NCBI GenBank assembly: GCA_907163375.1
Contig: CAJQUW010014769.1
Span: 992,001 to 1,056,000, forward strand
Direction of reading: 5' to 3'
Origin: Prostheceraeus crozeri
Lineage: Eukaryota; Platyhelminthes; Polycladida; Euryleptidae
Length of the DNA: 64,000 nucleotides
Positions 9,990 through 23,779 of this stretch are shown one piece after another (positions within the stretch are counted from its first letter, which is position 1; each line of letters starts with the position of its first letter). A program made the position numbers and the translations under genes. The notes beneath the pieces are model-generated. The model was not told the DNA's origin. It saw only the letters and a program-made list of their open reading frames with translations, and did no database searches.

Positions 9990-12900
9990 TGCCCTGCCCA
10001 AATTGTCACTTACATATTTCCAAATTTCAAAATACCGTGTCATTGAAGTCAGAGTGAGTAAATAACCAATTTTGGAAGGTAATAATGATTTTCTACCATT
10101 ATTCCTTTATCGAGTTTTCCAGGATTGAAAAAAGTCATTTGGAGGGGCCTCATTAGAAGAAGTCTGACGAGCATAAAGCAATATTTTCTTATTTATTATA
10201 TATCCTGTTTGAATTTTGCTTTCTTACGTTATGACCTACTTTTAGCAAGAGTTGATGTTTTAGGATGTGTAGTATAAATCACTGCTTTAGTAAGCCACGT
10301 GTTGTGTCTGAGAGTCCTGACGAAAGACATTCTGAAAAGTATGTCTTACAGCCGTGTAAGATAGAAGTATGAGCCGTCTACAATTCTGCTTTAAATCAGT
10401 TATTTAATTGTTAAGTATATCAGACTCAGTCAGAAAGATTGACCGAGTCAGAAGCCCTGATCTGAGCAACACGTAGCGCATAGAGTTATTATGAATGACA
10501 CAGTTCAGCAACCGACTCTTTTAGTAACTATCAGTGAGAATCCAACATCTCAAACATACTGCAATATCACTATTCGAACGGGAGGAGGCCATAAATTTAG
10601 AGAAAATCGTTGAAATAATTTCTGGCTATTTGACATGAACCGATTCGAATTTTCTCGAGTCACAATTTCGAATCGAATCGAATCTCAAAGCTTCGCAGGC
10701 CCCTAGTCTATATATTTATCCATCCTACTACGTACTATGATGTTCAACTCCTTTTTCACACCCTCGTTCACCTTTAATTTCAGAAATTTAATCTGTCGAA
10801 CGGCCATCCATGTAATGCGACTCATTTAAACAGTGGTTGATATTTTAGGAGCGATTTACAAACGGATGCGGGCAAAAACTATCAATTGAAGCAGCTGTGT
10901 ATTTGTAGAAAGATAAACAACGATCAATTCACTATTACGACATATCGGAACGTTGTATTACGACGACTACACTGCAAAGAAAGATCAAATAATTGTGTGT
11001 GAGCAAACTTATACCATATCAAACAAAATTTCAAATTCAAGTACAAGACTCTTTGGTGAGTACGTGTGTGTGCATGTGCTCACAGAAACAAGATATCCTA
11101 TCATCAGCACTCTGAAATCAATGCAATGATCACGAGCATCATGGGCGTGTGGAAGTAGCGGCATTATAATGTATCCAACATCAACAACCTTTTTATTCAC
11201 ACAAATAAATGGCTGAAAACGGAGTTATAAATGCTTAATTCCGTCATCATACAATATAGATTTGTACAGGTAAGTCAAAATATCAGCAAAATTTCCCTAG
11301 TTAAAGGAATCACATCAAGAAAAAACATTGTTTGCCATTTCAGCGGAAAGGGTTAAATGATGATTTGTATTGGATTCATTGCAGACAATTTTGAAGTTGA
11401 AATGTGCAAACAATTCATTCGCTCAGTCAATGATCTATCAACTTCATTCAGAATGTAACACAGTTGACCGTAAATCGCCATGCAATTTTGAATGAAGATA
11501 AAATAGAAAATTTCCGGATATTCGTCATCTAGTTCCATTTACTCGATGGAGAGGAAGAGGATGTTTGGCAGATATATTGCCATTGACAGGATGCTCGACA
11601 ATGACCGTGTTCCTGGAGAATACGGCAATCTGATTTTTATTTCTTGGCATCTTTCTATCAAGCTAGAAACATGCGACTAACGTTCTGATGAAGTGATTTG
11701 AAAAGTGACTTATTTGCGTAACCTATCACCAACGTTTTGGTACGCGACATTTAGTGCGTGAAAAACTGAAATATAAGGCACTTGATAAATATTGATATTT
11801 TGAATTGCTAGTTTCATGAAAGTGAAAGTTTGTTTCTACATCGTGATTGCATGTGGAATGTCGATTAAAAATGACACTGAATTGACTACAAAGAGAACCA
11901 CAGAAGATGTGGAGTGAACCCCAGAGTAGAAGACATCTAGTCTAGTCTAATCCCTCAAGTGCCAACGTTACAGCAATCTATGCCAGCCTTGGGGTTGGAA
12001 CCGGTTCGGATCGACCAGCGCCCGTCACCAGTCGAATCGAATAGAAATTTTCGACCTGCCTGTCATTCACCGGTCGCAGATCTGGATTTGTCGGTCACAT
12101 AGGCCATAATTGTTGATACTCAGGATCATAGCACTCCTCGCGTTCGGCTGTACAGTACATCTTACAACTTGACTAATGAGTACTAGGGCTTAACGGCTGA
12201 ATAGGACGATGAATTTAAATACAGATAGTAATCAAGGAGAAATCAAAAAACATAAAATGACTAGAAACAAGTCCTTTCTTGTTCATCACAATCGCATCTA
12301 TAAAACTGATGTTAAATAATGCAGCTTCGTTTTCTGTCAATTGACTTCAATTCTCCTCTTAAGAAACAGCTGAACTCTTTTCAAGTTTTCTGCACATTTA
12401 CTTTACTTCTTGATCTCGATGTCAAATTTCAAGGAATTACGAAGTTATTGATTGTTTGTCATCGAAGTTATCGCTCTCTTGCTCTGAAAATAGTCTGTCA
12501 TCGGCTGGAAATAGAATAATAGCTTCTCTGTTGAAGGCAAATGCGATCATATTTTTATTTTGAGTTGATAGATATTTTTCTGTGATTTACTGAGTTCCTA
12601 TTGCTATAGATTTATTCTTATTCATATCAAGGGAATAGTTCAGCGTCTTGCATATCAAAATAAATACTGTAATGATTATCAAATATTCTTGGTATCATAA
12701 AGAATGGAGAATCCAACATAAGTTATTCAACTTGTACTTGAGGAATTATGCTTAACTTGATTTGAAATAGATGTATTTTACCTAAATGTTTTACCTGCTT
12801 TTGCAATTTAAATTTGGCTGAATCTGTTATCCTTTTAGATTGACTGTAAATAAGACAGTATATTTTGCGGTCCATTCTTGGGTTATGGCCAAAATCAAAC

Positions 12901-15900
12901 TGACATTCAGACATTCAGTGCACAATACCAACTAATCTAATGCAGTATTTAGCCTGTTCAAACAATTGAAACACGAATACATGAACTTAGCATTCGTCTG
13001 ATCTACCTCAGCTGCGTTTATAACATACAGAGCGTCCCGAATTGAGTAGACTGGACGGGCCGAACTGAAAAATTCAGGCTCATTTACAAGTCTACACGTA
13101 TAGCCTCAATATTGCACATCTGCTGTCATAGCAATTGTGATCAATAAATAAATTACTATCTCGACTAGTGTTTAAAAAGAACATAGTTTTTAATGTTTCT
13201 TTCAAGCTATCATTTTATGACGGTCTTTAAAATGTCCAACCTATCAAATGAATTGTTGACGTCATGGTTAGTTTAATAGACGCAAGCCCTGAGCTGCGAC
13301 TAGTTTTCATTGGATTGAGCATCTCTTCGGTCGGTCAACACGTATCGCATTTTATTATGTGTGCTTCCCTTCTGTTGTCATACTGGCGCTTCTTGTAGAA
13401 GATTTTATCAAAATTTAAGGAATGTAAAGTTGATTTCCGCGTCGCATCTACCCCTAAACAAACAAAAAGCCACAATCATCCCGCTTCTATTGTATTGCCA
13501 AAGACTTCGTTTAGAGTTGTGCCCTTCGCTATTACCTTGCACTGAGGTAGGATGCCCATCTCGATCTTTGTAGATGTCATCTGTCCATGTCATCAGGCAA
13601 TTTGGAAGCTGAGCCATCATTCTTGAACTATTCAAGTCAATGATTTCATCAGAAGTGCCGGTTTTCTGAAGATTGAAACACTTCTACATTTCAACGACTG
13701 ATAATTGATTGATAGGGAATAATGGAAGACCTGTTCAGCCAACCTACTGAAATTCGACCAGTTTCGTTCTTAATTCTAACATAACAAGTTCCGTCCTATG
13801 TTCCGTCCTGTTGCTAATTGTAATGCTCGCACGAGTGAGTTTCGCCCGAGTCTAGGAGTTGAGACCAATGAATATTAAACCAAAAGAGAAATTTGATTCT
13901 TACTCTGTGTGTCGAAACCCCGAAAGAACAGTACAACATGCATTACATGTAAGTGCATTCTCTTCTCATGAAATGATCCCAAATACCAATAAATTCACAC
14001 ATCATTTGATGCTAGGATTACTATGATATCTGGACTTCCATCATTAGTTTTTACAATCGAAAATCAGATCAAATGTTTTAAGAGAGTACTATAATGAGAA
14101 ATTCTCAAGCACTACAAGGGAAACATGTTTTTATAATAAAATTGCATGTTTTAAAACAATCAATGCCTTTTATAATCCGTATCTCGACACAATGTGGCTG
14201 CCGCTAATAATGACCAGCACTGGGAATCAAAGTTTACCAAGCATTATTAAAAATGACAAGATTAAGATGAAATCGAGAGAAAACTGTCATTAATCACAAT
14301 ATGCTCGTTCAGCATCACATGGAGGAAACTAATTCATGCAAGCGCTTATCAATCAAAGACAAATCGCTCGTAAATTCTATCAAATATTTGATATTGAAGC
14401 ATTTTCTGTTGCTACGATGAGCCATGCCAAACAATTTTTCATTTCCAGATGTACCTAAGTGTCCTGTGAGCTAAGACATGGAATTTTATCTTCATCTGTT
14501 CGATGGAGCATTTCTAAGTACAAATTAGTCCATCTAATACCGGCGGTTCTTGTTTATACATATTTTGAATTCGTTCCTCAGTGATTCAGAGACTTTGAGT
14601 GACCGAAATACAATTGTGAATTTCATTGATAGATAATTCAGTTTTGAAAAATCACTTACGGTTTGGTGGAGATTGCTTTCATTGGAGGATCGTTCAACAA
14701 CTGTGTCGCACCATACCCGTAATGCAAGCTTGGCAACCTGTGGCCAATCTTAACCATTGATGATGCCCCGCGAGTGAAAATTATAAGTGGATTGCCGAAA
14801 ATATCTACTTGATAGCGACTTAGATATTTCATTTTTGCAAGTCAGGTGTACGCAGTCAGACCTGTGTGGAAAGTTCAATCCTGTTTCAGAGCTCTGGAGA
14901 AACTAATAAGACTCTCGCTATCTGTTCCATATGCTCAAATTGCATTTGAGCCGCGTCATATCAATAATTTTTGGTGAAATACGAGCGTTTGAGCTAAAAA
15001 TTAGCCATGATTAGCCATGTGTTAGTTTTCGCACCAAGTTACTATTCTAGAGGTTGAGCGGATTCGCGAGTCACATAATTCGTTCTTGCCGATTCGAGAA
15101 GACTTCGCAACGCGAAAATTTTCTGGGTTGCAGAATACACCTGCAATTTTGCTTCAACAATTTGATTACATTGGATACACAGCGAAAATACACAATGCTG
15201 TGGATACATTAGGTGCACAGCCAGATCATATATCCAGGTACCATGTTGATATTCGCATTGACATCAAAATAATTAGCTATTTCTTTCAACTATCATAGTA
15301 CATCTGTGGTCTATAATTCATATAATCGAAGTGCAGCGTGTGCAGCTACCAAAGAATTTAGTGTTCATTTGTCTAAATCTGAGGACATTTGCTATAAATC
15401 CAAATGCAATTGATAAACAAATATTTTATACAAAGCTTAACTAAATGTCTCTTCAATGAAAATGTCCGGTTTTTCATTGCTAAGCTGACGAGCATTGGAG
15501 ACACAACATTTACTCATGCCAATTAGCTACATTGTATTACATTCTTGCAGCATGCAACCAATGAAGAAGTCAATAATATATATCGAGATCTACGCTCAAT
15601 GGAAGACACAAATTACGTTTGATACAATCTGTGTGCAACACTTTGGTCACCTTACATTTTAATATCATCAACTCCCTCGTAAATCTTCACACCGAATCTG
15701 TCAACAATTGAACACCGATCTTTAAGGAGGCATTGAACGCCGAAATCCCCTCAATTTGTTTCAACTTTAAAATATACCCTGAGACCACAAAGTATTGAAT
15801 TCAAGTTATCATTTTACGTCTGAAATGTTTCCAGTCTTCCCAACTTTAACTAAGTTCTGTGGATTGGATAGAAAGAGTAATTCAGATCATCAGATAGCCT

Positions 15901-18599
15901 TCTCAAAACTTGGATTAAAAGTAAACAACGATAACAAAACATGATCAGGTGCCATGATATTTATGAAATCAAACGATAACAAAAAACCATTTCATACATA
16001 TTGCCTGATAATATTGACTCCTGTGCAACTCAACAATCATATTCAAAACATATCTGGTCTATTCAAAATACATGACAAATTCTCAAACATAATCAAGCAA
16101 TAGTTAGACATTTGGAATAGAAAGCGGACGAGTGATAAATCCGACTAGATCAAAATTATTGTATAATTTCAAGTCTTCTGACAAACTCAGGAATTTGGGA
16201 GTCAAATACGAAACCTTTTAAAAAGGTTTGAATCATCCAAAGCCACTTCGTTATATCAACAGAGAGCGCCGACCCACTAAAGGCAGAGAGAATGTTTTCT
16301 CATGTTCATAGATGAAGAAGCACTTCAATAAGCAGTTTATCTGAAAATATTTTCAATCATAATACAACGTCTTCAATTTTTATGAATAAACTTATCTATA
16401 TCATGACTTTCGGTAAATCAAAGCCACCGGTCGCTGTTAGAATTTTTTTATGAATTAATAACATTGCAATCCCATGGTATGAGATTGAAGATTCGGAAGG
16501 AATACATGCAATTAGGCTGAAATCCACGTGCAATTAGCTCAACAATTAGTTTGACTTTATTCTCAAACTGAAGGAGATCTTTCAAAGCCCGTTTACGAGG
16601 TGACGGCGCCCTAAGGCGTTTACTACTTTTTCAGGAAGGATGAAAACTTCTGTTGATGATTGCGGAATATAATTAATTTGGGAGTACGCAAAATCAAAAT
16701 TAATTGATGCTGGGAATAATCTATTTTTCTTTGTTTCACGACAAAATAATCGTGTTAATGAATATCATGTTCACGCCATAACGAAATGTTGACAAGCACA
16801 GTCCTGAGAACATGACCTCAAAACTCTGAGGATTTGCTTTTGTTAGCTTCAGATCTTAGACAATTTCTACAACTGTCGATCAATCGAATCAGGAGTGCCA
16901 ATTTTTGAGGCTGTGCATCTTAAATGTACAGGACCGCGCTTGGTCGGGTTTGAGCGTCCAGGATTAAGCGGTCGAAACGCGATCGTCCTTACCAAGTTCC
17001 TGTTGATGACCTCATTAAAAATAGTCAAATAATTTGTATGCATATTTTGTACAAGTCTATTTCACGTTTTAGCTTGAGGAACTAATATTAATTCTCTTAC
17101 ACACTTGGTAGATTTTAGATAGCGTAATCCCGCTGTGTTGTTAGCTAGATCTGGTATTTTGATTGGAAACAGACCTGTCCTCTTATCATCTGAATGGGCA
17201 GACTGTTAAATAGGATCTTTTCAATATATAAGTGATAAACATAATTTTGAACAGAACGACTTACTCACCAATTCATTACACATGAGGAGAGGAGAAGCGT
17301 TGTTTGTCCTTCTAGTAAGTATTTTTAAAATTTTTAGACATTTTAGGATATAAAAATTTTCTTTTAAATCATACTTTGTACCTATTGAAAAGTAACTAAT
17401 CATTAGCTTGTTTTTTTTTAACTTTGTTACCTTGACGCACTTTGCTACGTTGAAATGTCAATATGGCATAATATCAGTCACAAACAAGCGATTTGGAAAA
17501 CCAGAGACAATTCTTTGATTTAAAAATGTCGAATAAACTGTTGATGTATGGACATTTTTTACCCTTTTGCAGCGATGCTCAACGATAATTTCTTTCATCA
17601 TCTGGAGAGCGACTAATTTAACTAGCCAATACTCTCCGCCGTAAGTTTCCTCCATAACATTATCTTTTACAGGAAACTTTTCAGATGATGATTCTAGATT
17701 GGAGCATTTTACGAATGCGAATGGTCAAACTGACCGTTTTACGACGTCATTATCACCTAATATTGGCAGAACAGACAATTTTCGTTTTCCATTTTATTGC
17801 ATACGAGGAATTCATAACTTCTATACAAATGCACTGAGGCCGTAAACGTTTACCGGAACCCGAATAATTGATCTTCACTAATGAACCTGAAAGTGATATA
17901 AATGTGCATAAAAATGTGGCGGTATATTCCTCCCTTTTGGATATAGTCGTTTTGCTCGACCACAGTTATTGATATTTCAGTCTTGTTGGCCCTGCTTTAC
18001 CGATTTCAGACTAAATGAAGTCACAAGTCTTGATTTTTTAGTATTATATATTAAAAGATATATTTTTTATATGTTGCCAGTAAGGTCTCATACAGTGCCC
18101 TACTATGCAATTTGAATGGAAAGTTTTGAATCTCATGAATTTATGTTGCGTTTTATAAACTTATAGCTTATACGTACTACTCATTAATTTGGATGATTTT
18201 GAGTTTCAATTAAAAGCTGATCAATTTACATCAACAAAAAATGTACTTTTACTAATATACTGAGTTAAATAGAGCTGTGCGCGGAGCACCCGTTTTCGGA
18301 CCGGTGCACCTAAATGTGTGAATTTCGAGCCTCTTCATCATTTCAATGCATTATTTCAATTACCTTTGACTTATGTAAAATTAAGTCATTTTTCGTTATT
18401 TCTAAATAAGTTTGGAGAGAAAGTAACTTCAAGCATACCGGTACAATATAGTTGATCCAAATTAGAGAGAAAAATTTGAATTGTGGGATACAAGCTAAAT
18501 CCGAACTTTTAGTTTCTATATAATGAGAATGAAACCTGAAAATCACGGCTTTATCATAAAAGGAGATGCATTTTCTGATGTCCTAAACTATGTAAGTTA
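9990..18599. other. Long stretch with no gene recognised
   Basis: About 8.6 kb of AT-rich sequence with only short open frames lacking motifs. At 10630-10710 there are repeated cgaatcgaat motifs ending in gcaggcccctag, possibly the end of a hAT-like MITE, but no partner end was found. I found no tRNA, rRNA or conserved protein here. Confidence 0.45.
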
Positions 18600-18707
18600 T
18601 TCATTATGTTTTGTTAACAGGTTGCTCATCTTTGTAATTTCTGTTGCGATTTTTTTAAAAATCTTCCGATAAGTGATCATCTTCATCATCACGAACAAGC
18701 TGTAACC
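18600..18707 (-). pseudogene. LINE reverse transcriptase, left part split by hAT insertion
   Basis: Read leftward on the minus strand from the insertion point, the catalytic box continues as RLQLVRDDEDDHLSEDF and then, one frame over, KKIATEITKMSNLL. This is the segment that follows the YADD-type box in CR1-like reverse transcriptases. A run of Ts and As marks a frameshift. It is the continuation of the fragment at 20681-20845 once the 1,965 bp element between them is removed. Confidence 0.6.
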
Positions 18708-18715
18708 GACACATG

Positions 18716-20680
18716 CAGAGGCGTCGCGACCGGAGGGGGTGTGCGGGACCGTAACACCCCCCCCCCAATATGAAATTAATAAAAAGATTCAGGTAAAATG
18801 AGAAATTTCAGGCAAACCGCCGGTTTGCCGGCGATTCAGCTCCAATATTCACTGACGTTGTTCTTAGCCACAAAAACACGTCTTGTCACAAAAACACATC
18901 GTAATGTCGGGAAATTCTCACCCTTTCTAGACACCAGAAAGTATATGGTTAGTTGCCGTTGATGATATTGATTTGTCACGCGAAAGCGGTCAAACATAGC
19001 GCGCTGAAAACGACCTGCACCGGGGATGACTGTATATGCGAGCAGGAGGAACAGTCGCCTCGCATTTTCTTGAAAATTGGAACATAAGGCGATGTGAGTT
19101 ACCTCTGCTAAATTTAAAATATCTAAGTGGAATTGAAATGTAATTCCAGTACCCTACCTATAATGTGGCCAGTGAATATTGGCACTGAATCACCTAACGC
19201 TGAAACGCCTGCAACTCATTCTGCCTAGGTGGGTAGTGTATATTTAACCGTTGATTGATATACGTGTAAGCTCTGGCTATTGCGTTGTCCCTTGAGGAGA
19301 TGACGTCATCGTTACGGTGGATTTCATCAAACCTTCCTCATACCGAGTCATTCACACGCGCACCGCGGAAAGCGCACGGTATGAATAAGGCACACCGTCT
19401 TCTCTGTGCGTAGAAGTTTATTGTCAACAGCGTGTTAACTTTCTCGATGCAAACACCGTCGAAAATTTCCTTAACAGTCGATACTGCGGGATCCAATTGC
19501 GCACAAATTAACTTAACGTCATCGGCATTTCATTGGCCACTTAAATAACCACCAATTAAATTAATTTTCATTTATAGGCGTCATTTCCGACCGATTAGAT
19601 GATTAGGTAGGTACCTAGTGTTGGATTTGAGCATGATAGCAGTAGGGGGAAGCTTTCGAACGGAAGTTTTTGGGTCAACGCTGCAACCAAAGCCGGAAAA
19701 AGGGTGATCAAAAGAAAGAGGACATTGATTCATATAGCACCACTATCATCCTCGCACTAAGAACGCCCGCGAATTATTTTGAAAACAGTTGAACCATAAA
19801 TGGAAAAAGTAGGAGATAGGCCCATTTGATCCTTGAAAGGGACTCTCCAATGCATGCATTTGGTGCCACCCGCATTTGGTTAAATAATGCTTCAAATAAG
19901 GTGCGTGGATACCCTTGTGCATCAGAAATTCATAGTAGGTCTCGCATGTGAAGATCCACACAAACATTCCGCAGATGATCATTCTGTAATTTATTGTAAT
20001 TAGACCTATAATGAATTCACAAAATTCGGGCTTCTGTCAATATTCACAGAGTGAAAGTTAAACAATGTTCCCAAACTTGATTTTATTGATTGTGAAGAGT
20101 TCTATTACATTAATATGAATAAAATACTGTGTGTGTTGTCATCAAGACCCTGAAAGAATCAAGATAGCATTCTGGATTCCACTCCTTTTGTGATGGTTTC
20201 GCTACCTTCTAATTATTTCATTCAGCACTTTCTGCTTCTCGAATTTATTTGTTATCTTTATGAACAAAGAAGGTCAATTTTTGATGATCAGACAATTAAG
20301 CTTATGAAGAATCGTGAGGAAACTAGGCCTGTGCCTGTCAATGTTGCTCATATTCACTAAAATAATGAACTGATGCTCAATCAATCTGGTTGAGGCAATG
20401 TAAAGCCTATCTACTGGAAATATTCTTCCCCCTCAGGGAAGGAAGGTGCATCTCCAGTGCCGGGAATGAGATGAGGCAGTGCAGGGGAACTTCCCCACTT
20501 TCCCTCCCCTCAAATCCAACACTGCAGGTACCTCTTCTGTAGGATATAAACATGAAACATGTTGGAATGTGTGTGAGTATGCGTGTGTGCAATAATCAGG
20601 CAAATTTTGGCTCTAAGTTGTAAATCAGGTAAAATTTAGCAAACACCCCCCCCATTGATGTTTCCTTAGCGACGCCTCTG
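18716..20680. mobile_element. Non-autonomous hAT-like DNA transposon
   Basis: Terminal inverted repeats CAGAGGCGTCGC at 18716-18727 and its complement at 20669-20680, followed inward by G/C runs. The element is flanked by a perfect 8 bp duplication, gacacatg, at 18708-18715 and 20681-20688. CAG...CTG ends with an 8 bp duplication are hallmarks of the hAT superfamily. The 1,965 bp interior contains no open frame resembling a hAT transposase, so it would depend on a transposase elsewhere. It lies inside a LINE reverse transcriptase, directly after the FSDDM box, giving a clean nested insertion. Confidence 0.8.
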
Positions 20681-20845
20681 GACACATGTCATCGGAAAAT
20701 TTGATCAATAAGCTGCTTTGATATTGGGGAAAAGTGCTGTCCACTGCTTGTGCGAATAAAATTGGAGAAAGCACACCTCCTTGGGGAAGCACCACTGATA
20801 GCCATGTATTGGACTTGAGAAAGATACCGGTCCTCCAGCACAACG
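20681..20845 (-). pseudogene. LINE reverse transcriptase, right part
   Basis: Minus-strand fragment with VVLPQGGVLSPILF and LLIKFSDDMC, the two blocks around the catalytic aspartates of a CR1-like LINE reverse transcriptase. The frame is cut right after the FSDDM box by the hAT-like element. On its other side it abuts a Penelope-like element with no clear junction. Confidence 0.75.
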
Positions 20846-20859
20846 TCTTTTCGTATTGA

Positions 20860-21665
20860 TACATTGATTGCACTCGACACTGGACGTACTATCTTTTCAA
20901 ATATCCGGGGATTGTTAATATTGTGTTCTTGAATAAATGGTATCATTTTCTTATGTTGTTTTGGTTTTACGATGTTGTTTTCCGCTCGTTTAACAGCATC
21001 ATCAATTAACTGAATTGGATACTTTAATGCGAGTAATCTGGTTTTCAGTTCGTTATAACGAAGCAATCTTGTATTCTTGTCAGAGATAATCATTTTTATT
21101 CTACGGGCAAGGTTGTAGGGTATATTTTTCAAGGTATGACGTGGATGAGCGGAATCAAACGGCACGTAGCACATTGTATCAGTCTCTTTTCTGAAAATGT
21201 CAGTACTAATTCGTGGAGAGACAGGATTGATAGTGAGAGAAACATCAAGAAAGTCCATTTTGTGGATATTCATGCTCATTGCATATCTAATAGCAGGATC
21301 TAAATTATTCAGTAACTCATAGAATTCCATGTAATTCCCATAATCTGAATCCCAGATAAGCCAGCAATCATCCAAGTATCTTGTCCACGAATCAATTATA
21401 GCAACCGCATTGTGGGGGAACAATTCCGTGACCTTAGCATATACAGTTTCTTCTAGGAATGCCATTACCAAGGTGGCGTAGGTTGGAGCCACCTTGGTGC
21501 CCATCGCTGCGCCAGATAGCTGCAGGTATACTTCATCCTCGAAAGAGAAATAATTATGAATTTTTTTAGTCCATTCTGAGTCCAATATGTCGCAATGATG
21601 CAAAAATTGGTCTTTAAATTCTGTTTTAATGCTCATAATGTCTGTTTTTAAACTAGTCATTTCTT
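20860..21665 (-). pseudogene. Penelope-like element reverse transcriptase
   Basis: Minus-strand open region with LQLSGAAMGTKVAPTYATL and TRYLDDCWLIWD, the PLE versions of the primer-grip and catalytic boxes. It is followed by FLDVSLT, the PRISTDIFRKETDT block, and the basic linker LRYNELKTRLLALKYP leading toward the endonuclease. PLEs are animal retroelements related to telomerase; the reverse transcriptase normally continues into a GIY-YIG domain. Here the C-terminal part is lost at ~20860, where LINE sequence begins. A GIY-YIG domain does lie just to the right, but in the opposite orientation, so this copy is rearranged. The N-terminal third is missing. Confidence 0.85.
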
Positions 21666-21686
21666 CTGTGAATGTGATCTTCGAAT

Positions 21687-21959
21687 GTGATCTATAAGTT
21701 AGCCTGCACGAAATGTGATCAATTTTATATAGGCCAAACGGGTAACTCATTCCGCAACCGTATAACCCTCCACCGACAGCACGTCAACAACCGCCAATAT
21801 GCTAAGTTGAAAGTGAGCCATCATATTTCAACGTGTGGAGAAGGGAGGTTTACTGCTGCACCTTTCTTTCAGCTGCCACCAACATCCACTCGCATAGATC
21901 GAGAGATGAAAGAAAGATATTTCATCAACTTATTTGGTCCTACTTTGAATTCTATGTAA
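21687..21959 (+). pseudogene. PLE GIY-YIG endonuclease domain
   Basis: Plus-strand 90-residue segment with IYKLACTKCDQFYIGQTGNS, the CxxC-YIG start of a PLE-type GIY-YIG nuclease, then FRNRITLHRQH, VSHHISTCG and the C-terminal glutamate region MKERYFINLFGP. It ends in its own stop. It stands head to head with the minus-strand reverse transcriptase at 20860-21665, so it is from an inverted half of the same copy or a second insertion. Confidence 0.85.
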
Positions 21960-22065
21960 TTTAGTCTTTTATATTTTTACCACACTATATACTATGTACG
22001 TCTTCGTTAGCTTTGATATCATTGATTTCAATATTTTGTATTTGGTTATAATACATCAGTATGCC

Positions 22066-22103
22066 TTGAGAAGCCGTCGTAGACGGCAGAAATCGATTGG
22101 CGT
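22066..22103 (+). ncRNA. Eroded hammerhead-like hairpin behind a PLE
   Basis: A strong stem gccgtc-gta-gacggc followed by agaaat and preceded by cttgagaa. The layout (box, stem II, GAAA) is that of a hammerhead, but the box is not CUGANGA. It lies ~110 bp after the GIY-YIG stop. Called only because the same layout recurs behind other PLE pieces in this window. Confidence 0.35.
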
Positions 22104-22587
22104 TTAAGTTAATTTTGAGTTTTGATTCTCCGTAGGTTTATGTTTTGTATTATTTATAGCATTTGCATTTGACCTAATTTTATTTTATATATATATATAT
22201 GAAAAAAGAAAAAAAACAGAGGTCTTCAGTAAGTTTCTAGCAGATTTCGGAGAAATGAAATGTATTGAATACAAAAATTCAAACAAATAAAAATATGAAA
22301 ATTATACTAACAATCAATGATTTCAATTGATGAAATCTGAACGTTAACAGTTCATAGGATTTAGAGGAGGACACTGTTTAAAGAAACACTGTAATTTCAT
22401 GATTCTAAAATTTACAACTGACTCGACATCAATACATTGTTAAGTTGGCGAAATTCACTGATCTTGTTGTGTGCACAACTGCACATAGTTCGTACTTCGA
22501 TCGGTCAATTATTGTCTGGATGTGAATTCTATTCACACGACGAGCCATATAGAGACCTTGCACATTCAATGAATATTTACACTAGGC

Positions 22588-23651
22588 ATGGATCTCGAAA
22601 CACACATTGAATTTGTTAAGCTTTTCAAGTCATCCTCAGCGGCACTGTGCGCTTACAAGATAGCTCATGGTTATCATCGCGACCCATTTAGCGTTTCTGC
22701 CATCTCACGCTTGATTTAGCGGTTCAGAGAGACTGGATCAGTAGCATATAAGCTTCGATCGGGTAGGCCTAGTCTCGAAGATGAGAAGAAAAAATGTCTA
22801 AGGGATGAACTAGAAACACAACAGCCACTCGTAAATCCACAATTTGTAACTGCCAGTTGTCATTCGGTTTCTCGAAGAACAAGTGCTCCTAAAACCAGTG
22901 TTCAACGGATCCTAATACATAGATTGTGCCTCTACCCATACGGACTGCAGACTAACCAGGCACTCACAGATGATGATAAGGAAAAGCATATTGCTTTTGA
23001 ATGGTTCCTCCTGTCAGGCGCCCTTGATCTCGAGTCAATTTCATCGACTGATGCGTCTTGTTTCTCAATGGTGGGACATGTGAATTGCCACAAATGCATC
23101 GCTTGGGAATCCGAGAAGCCGCGGAAGTCATCGAAAAATACATCCATGCTTCAAAAACTGCTTGTATGGTTCGGTTATTCTACGCAGTATCGTCCAACTC
23201 CTTTCTTCCTTTTTGGAACCGTTACAGGAGAAAATTTTGCCAACATGCTCCGGGATCATGTCATCCCACAACTTAGAAGGAAACGGCGCATGAATTCCAC
23301 AATCTTCCAACGAGATGGAGCACCTTCACATTTTTGAATGTTGCAGGATTTTTCCTGTCTCGAATATTCCCTGATGATCGGATTATCGCCAAAGGATATC
23401 CAAACCGGTGGCCAGCTCACTCACCAGATTTAACGCTGGACCACGACTTCTGGGGTAGTGTGAAAGACCGTGTATACCACTGCTTCACTCCAAGAAACCT
23501 CCACGAGCTACAGGAGAGGATAACGATGGTGATTGAGAACATCGACTCAGATGAATTGAGACGATCTGTTCTGAGTCTGCGCTCGAGGTTGGAAGCGGTG
23601 ATCGGGAGTGGAGGACAAGCCATTGAGCGATGTCTTATGACAGCCGTTTAA
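22588..23651 (+). pseudogene. mariner/Tc1-group transposase, broken
   Basis: Starts at the ATG at 22588 (MDLETHIEFVKLFKSSSAAL), a helix-turn-helix region of the kind found in insect-type mariner relatives. The frame carries one in-frame TAG at 22717-22719 and then runs on through LEDEKKKCLRDELE, a region with TGENFANMLRDHVIPQLRRK and IFQRDGAPSHF, which holds the second catalytic aspartate. After a stop at ~23335 the homology shifts frame: FPDDRIIAKGYPNRWPAHSP, DLTLDHDFWGSVKDRVY, then LHELQERITMVIENI. At least one stop and one frameshift, so inactive. I could not identify its terminal inverted repeats. Confidence 0.8.
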
Positions 23652-23779
23652 AGTTTTGGCGCCATGTGTTGATAGTTTTCAAGAATTTACACCGTCATTT
23701 TTCGTAAACCAACCGATACGATAAATCACGTCCCATTTCACTCATCGCATCCTTGCCACGTCATTCGCAATAGTCCATC

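Noticed and set aside
9750-10043. 97-codon minus-strand frame
   Set aside because: No recognisable motif, and it overlaps the inverted-repeat MITE end.
10630-10710. Possible hAT terminus (gcaggcccctag with cgaatcgaat repeats)
   Set aside because: No partner end or target duplication found nearby.
16920-17000. GC-rich patch with ggtcgaaacgcg suggestive of a ribozyme 3' core
   Set aside because: No CUGANGA box upstream at a workable distance.
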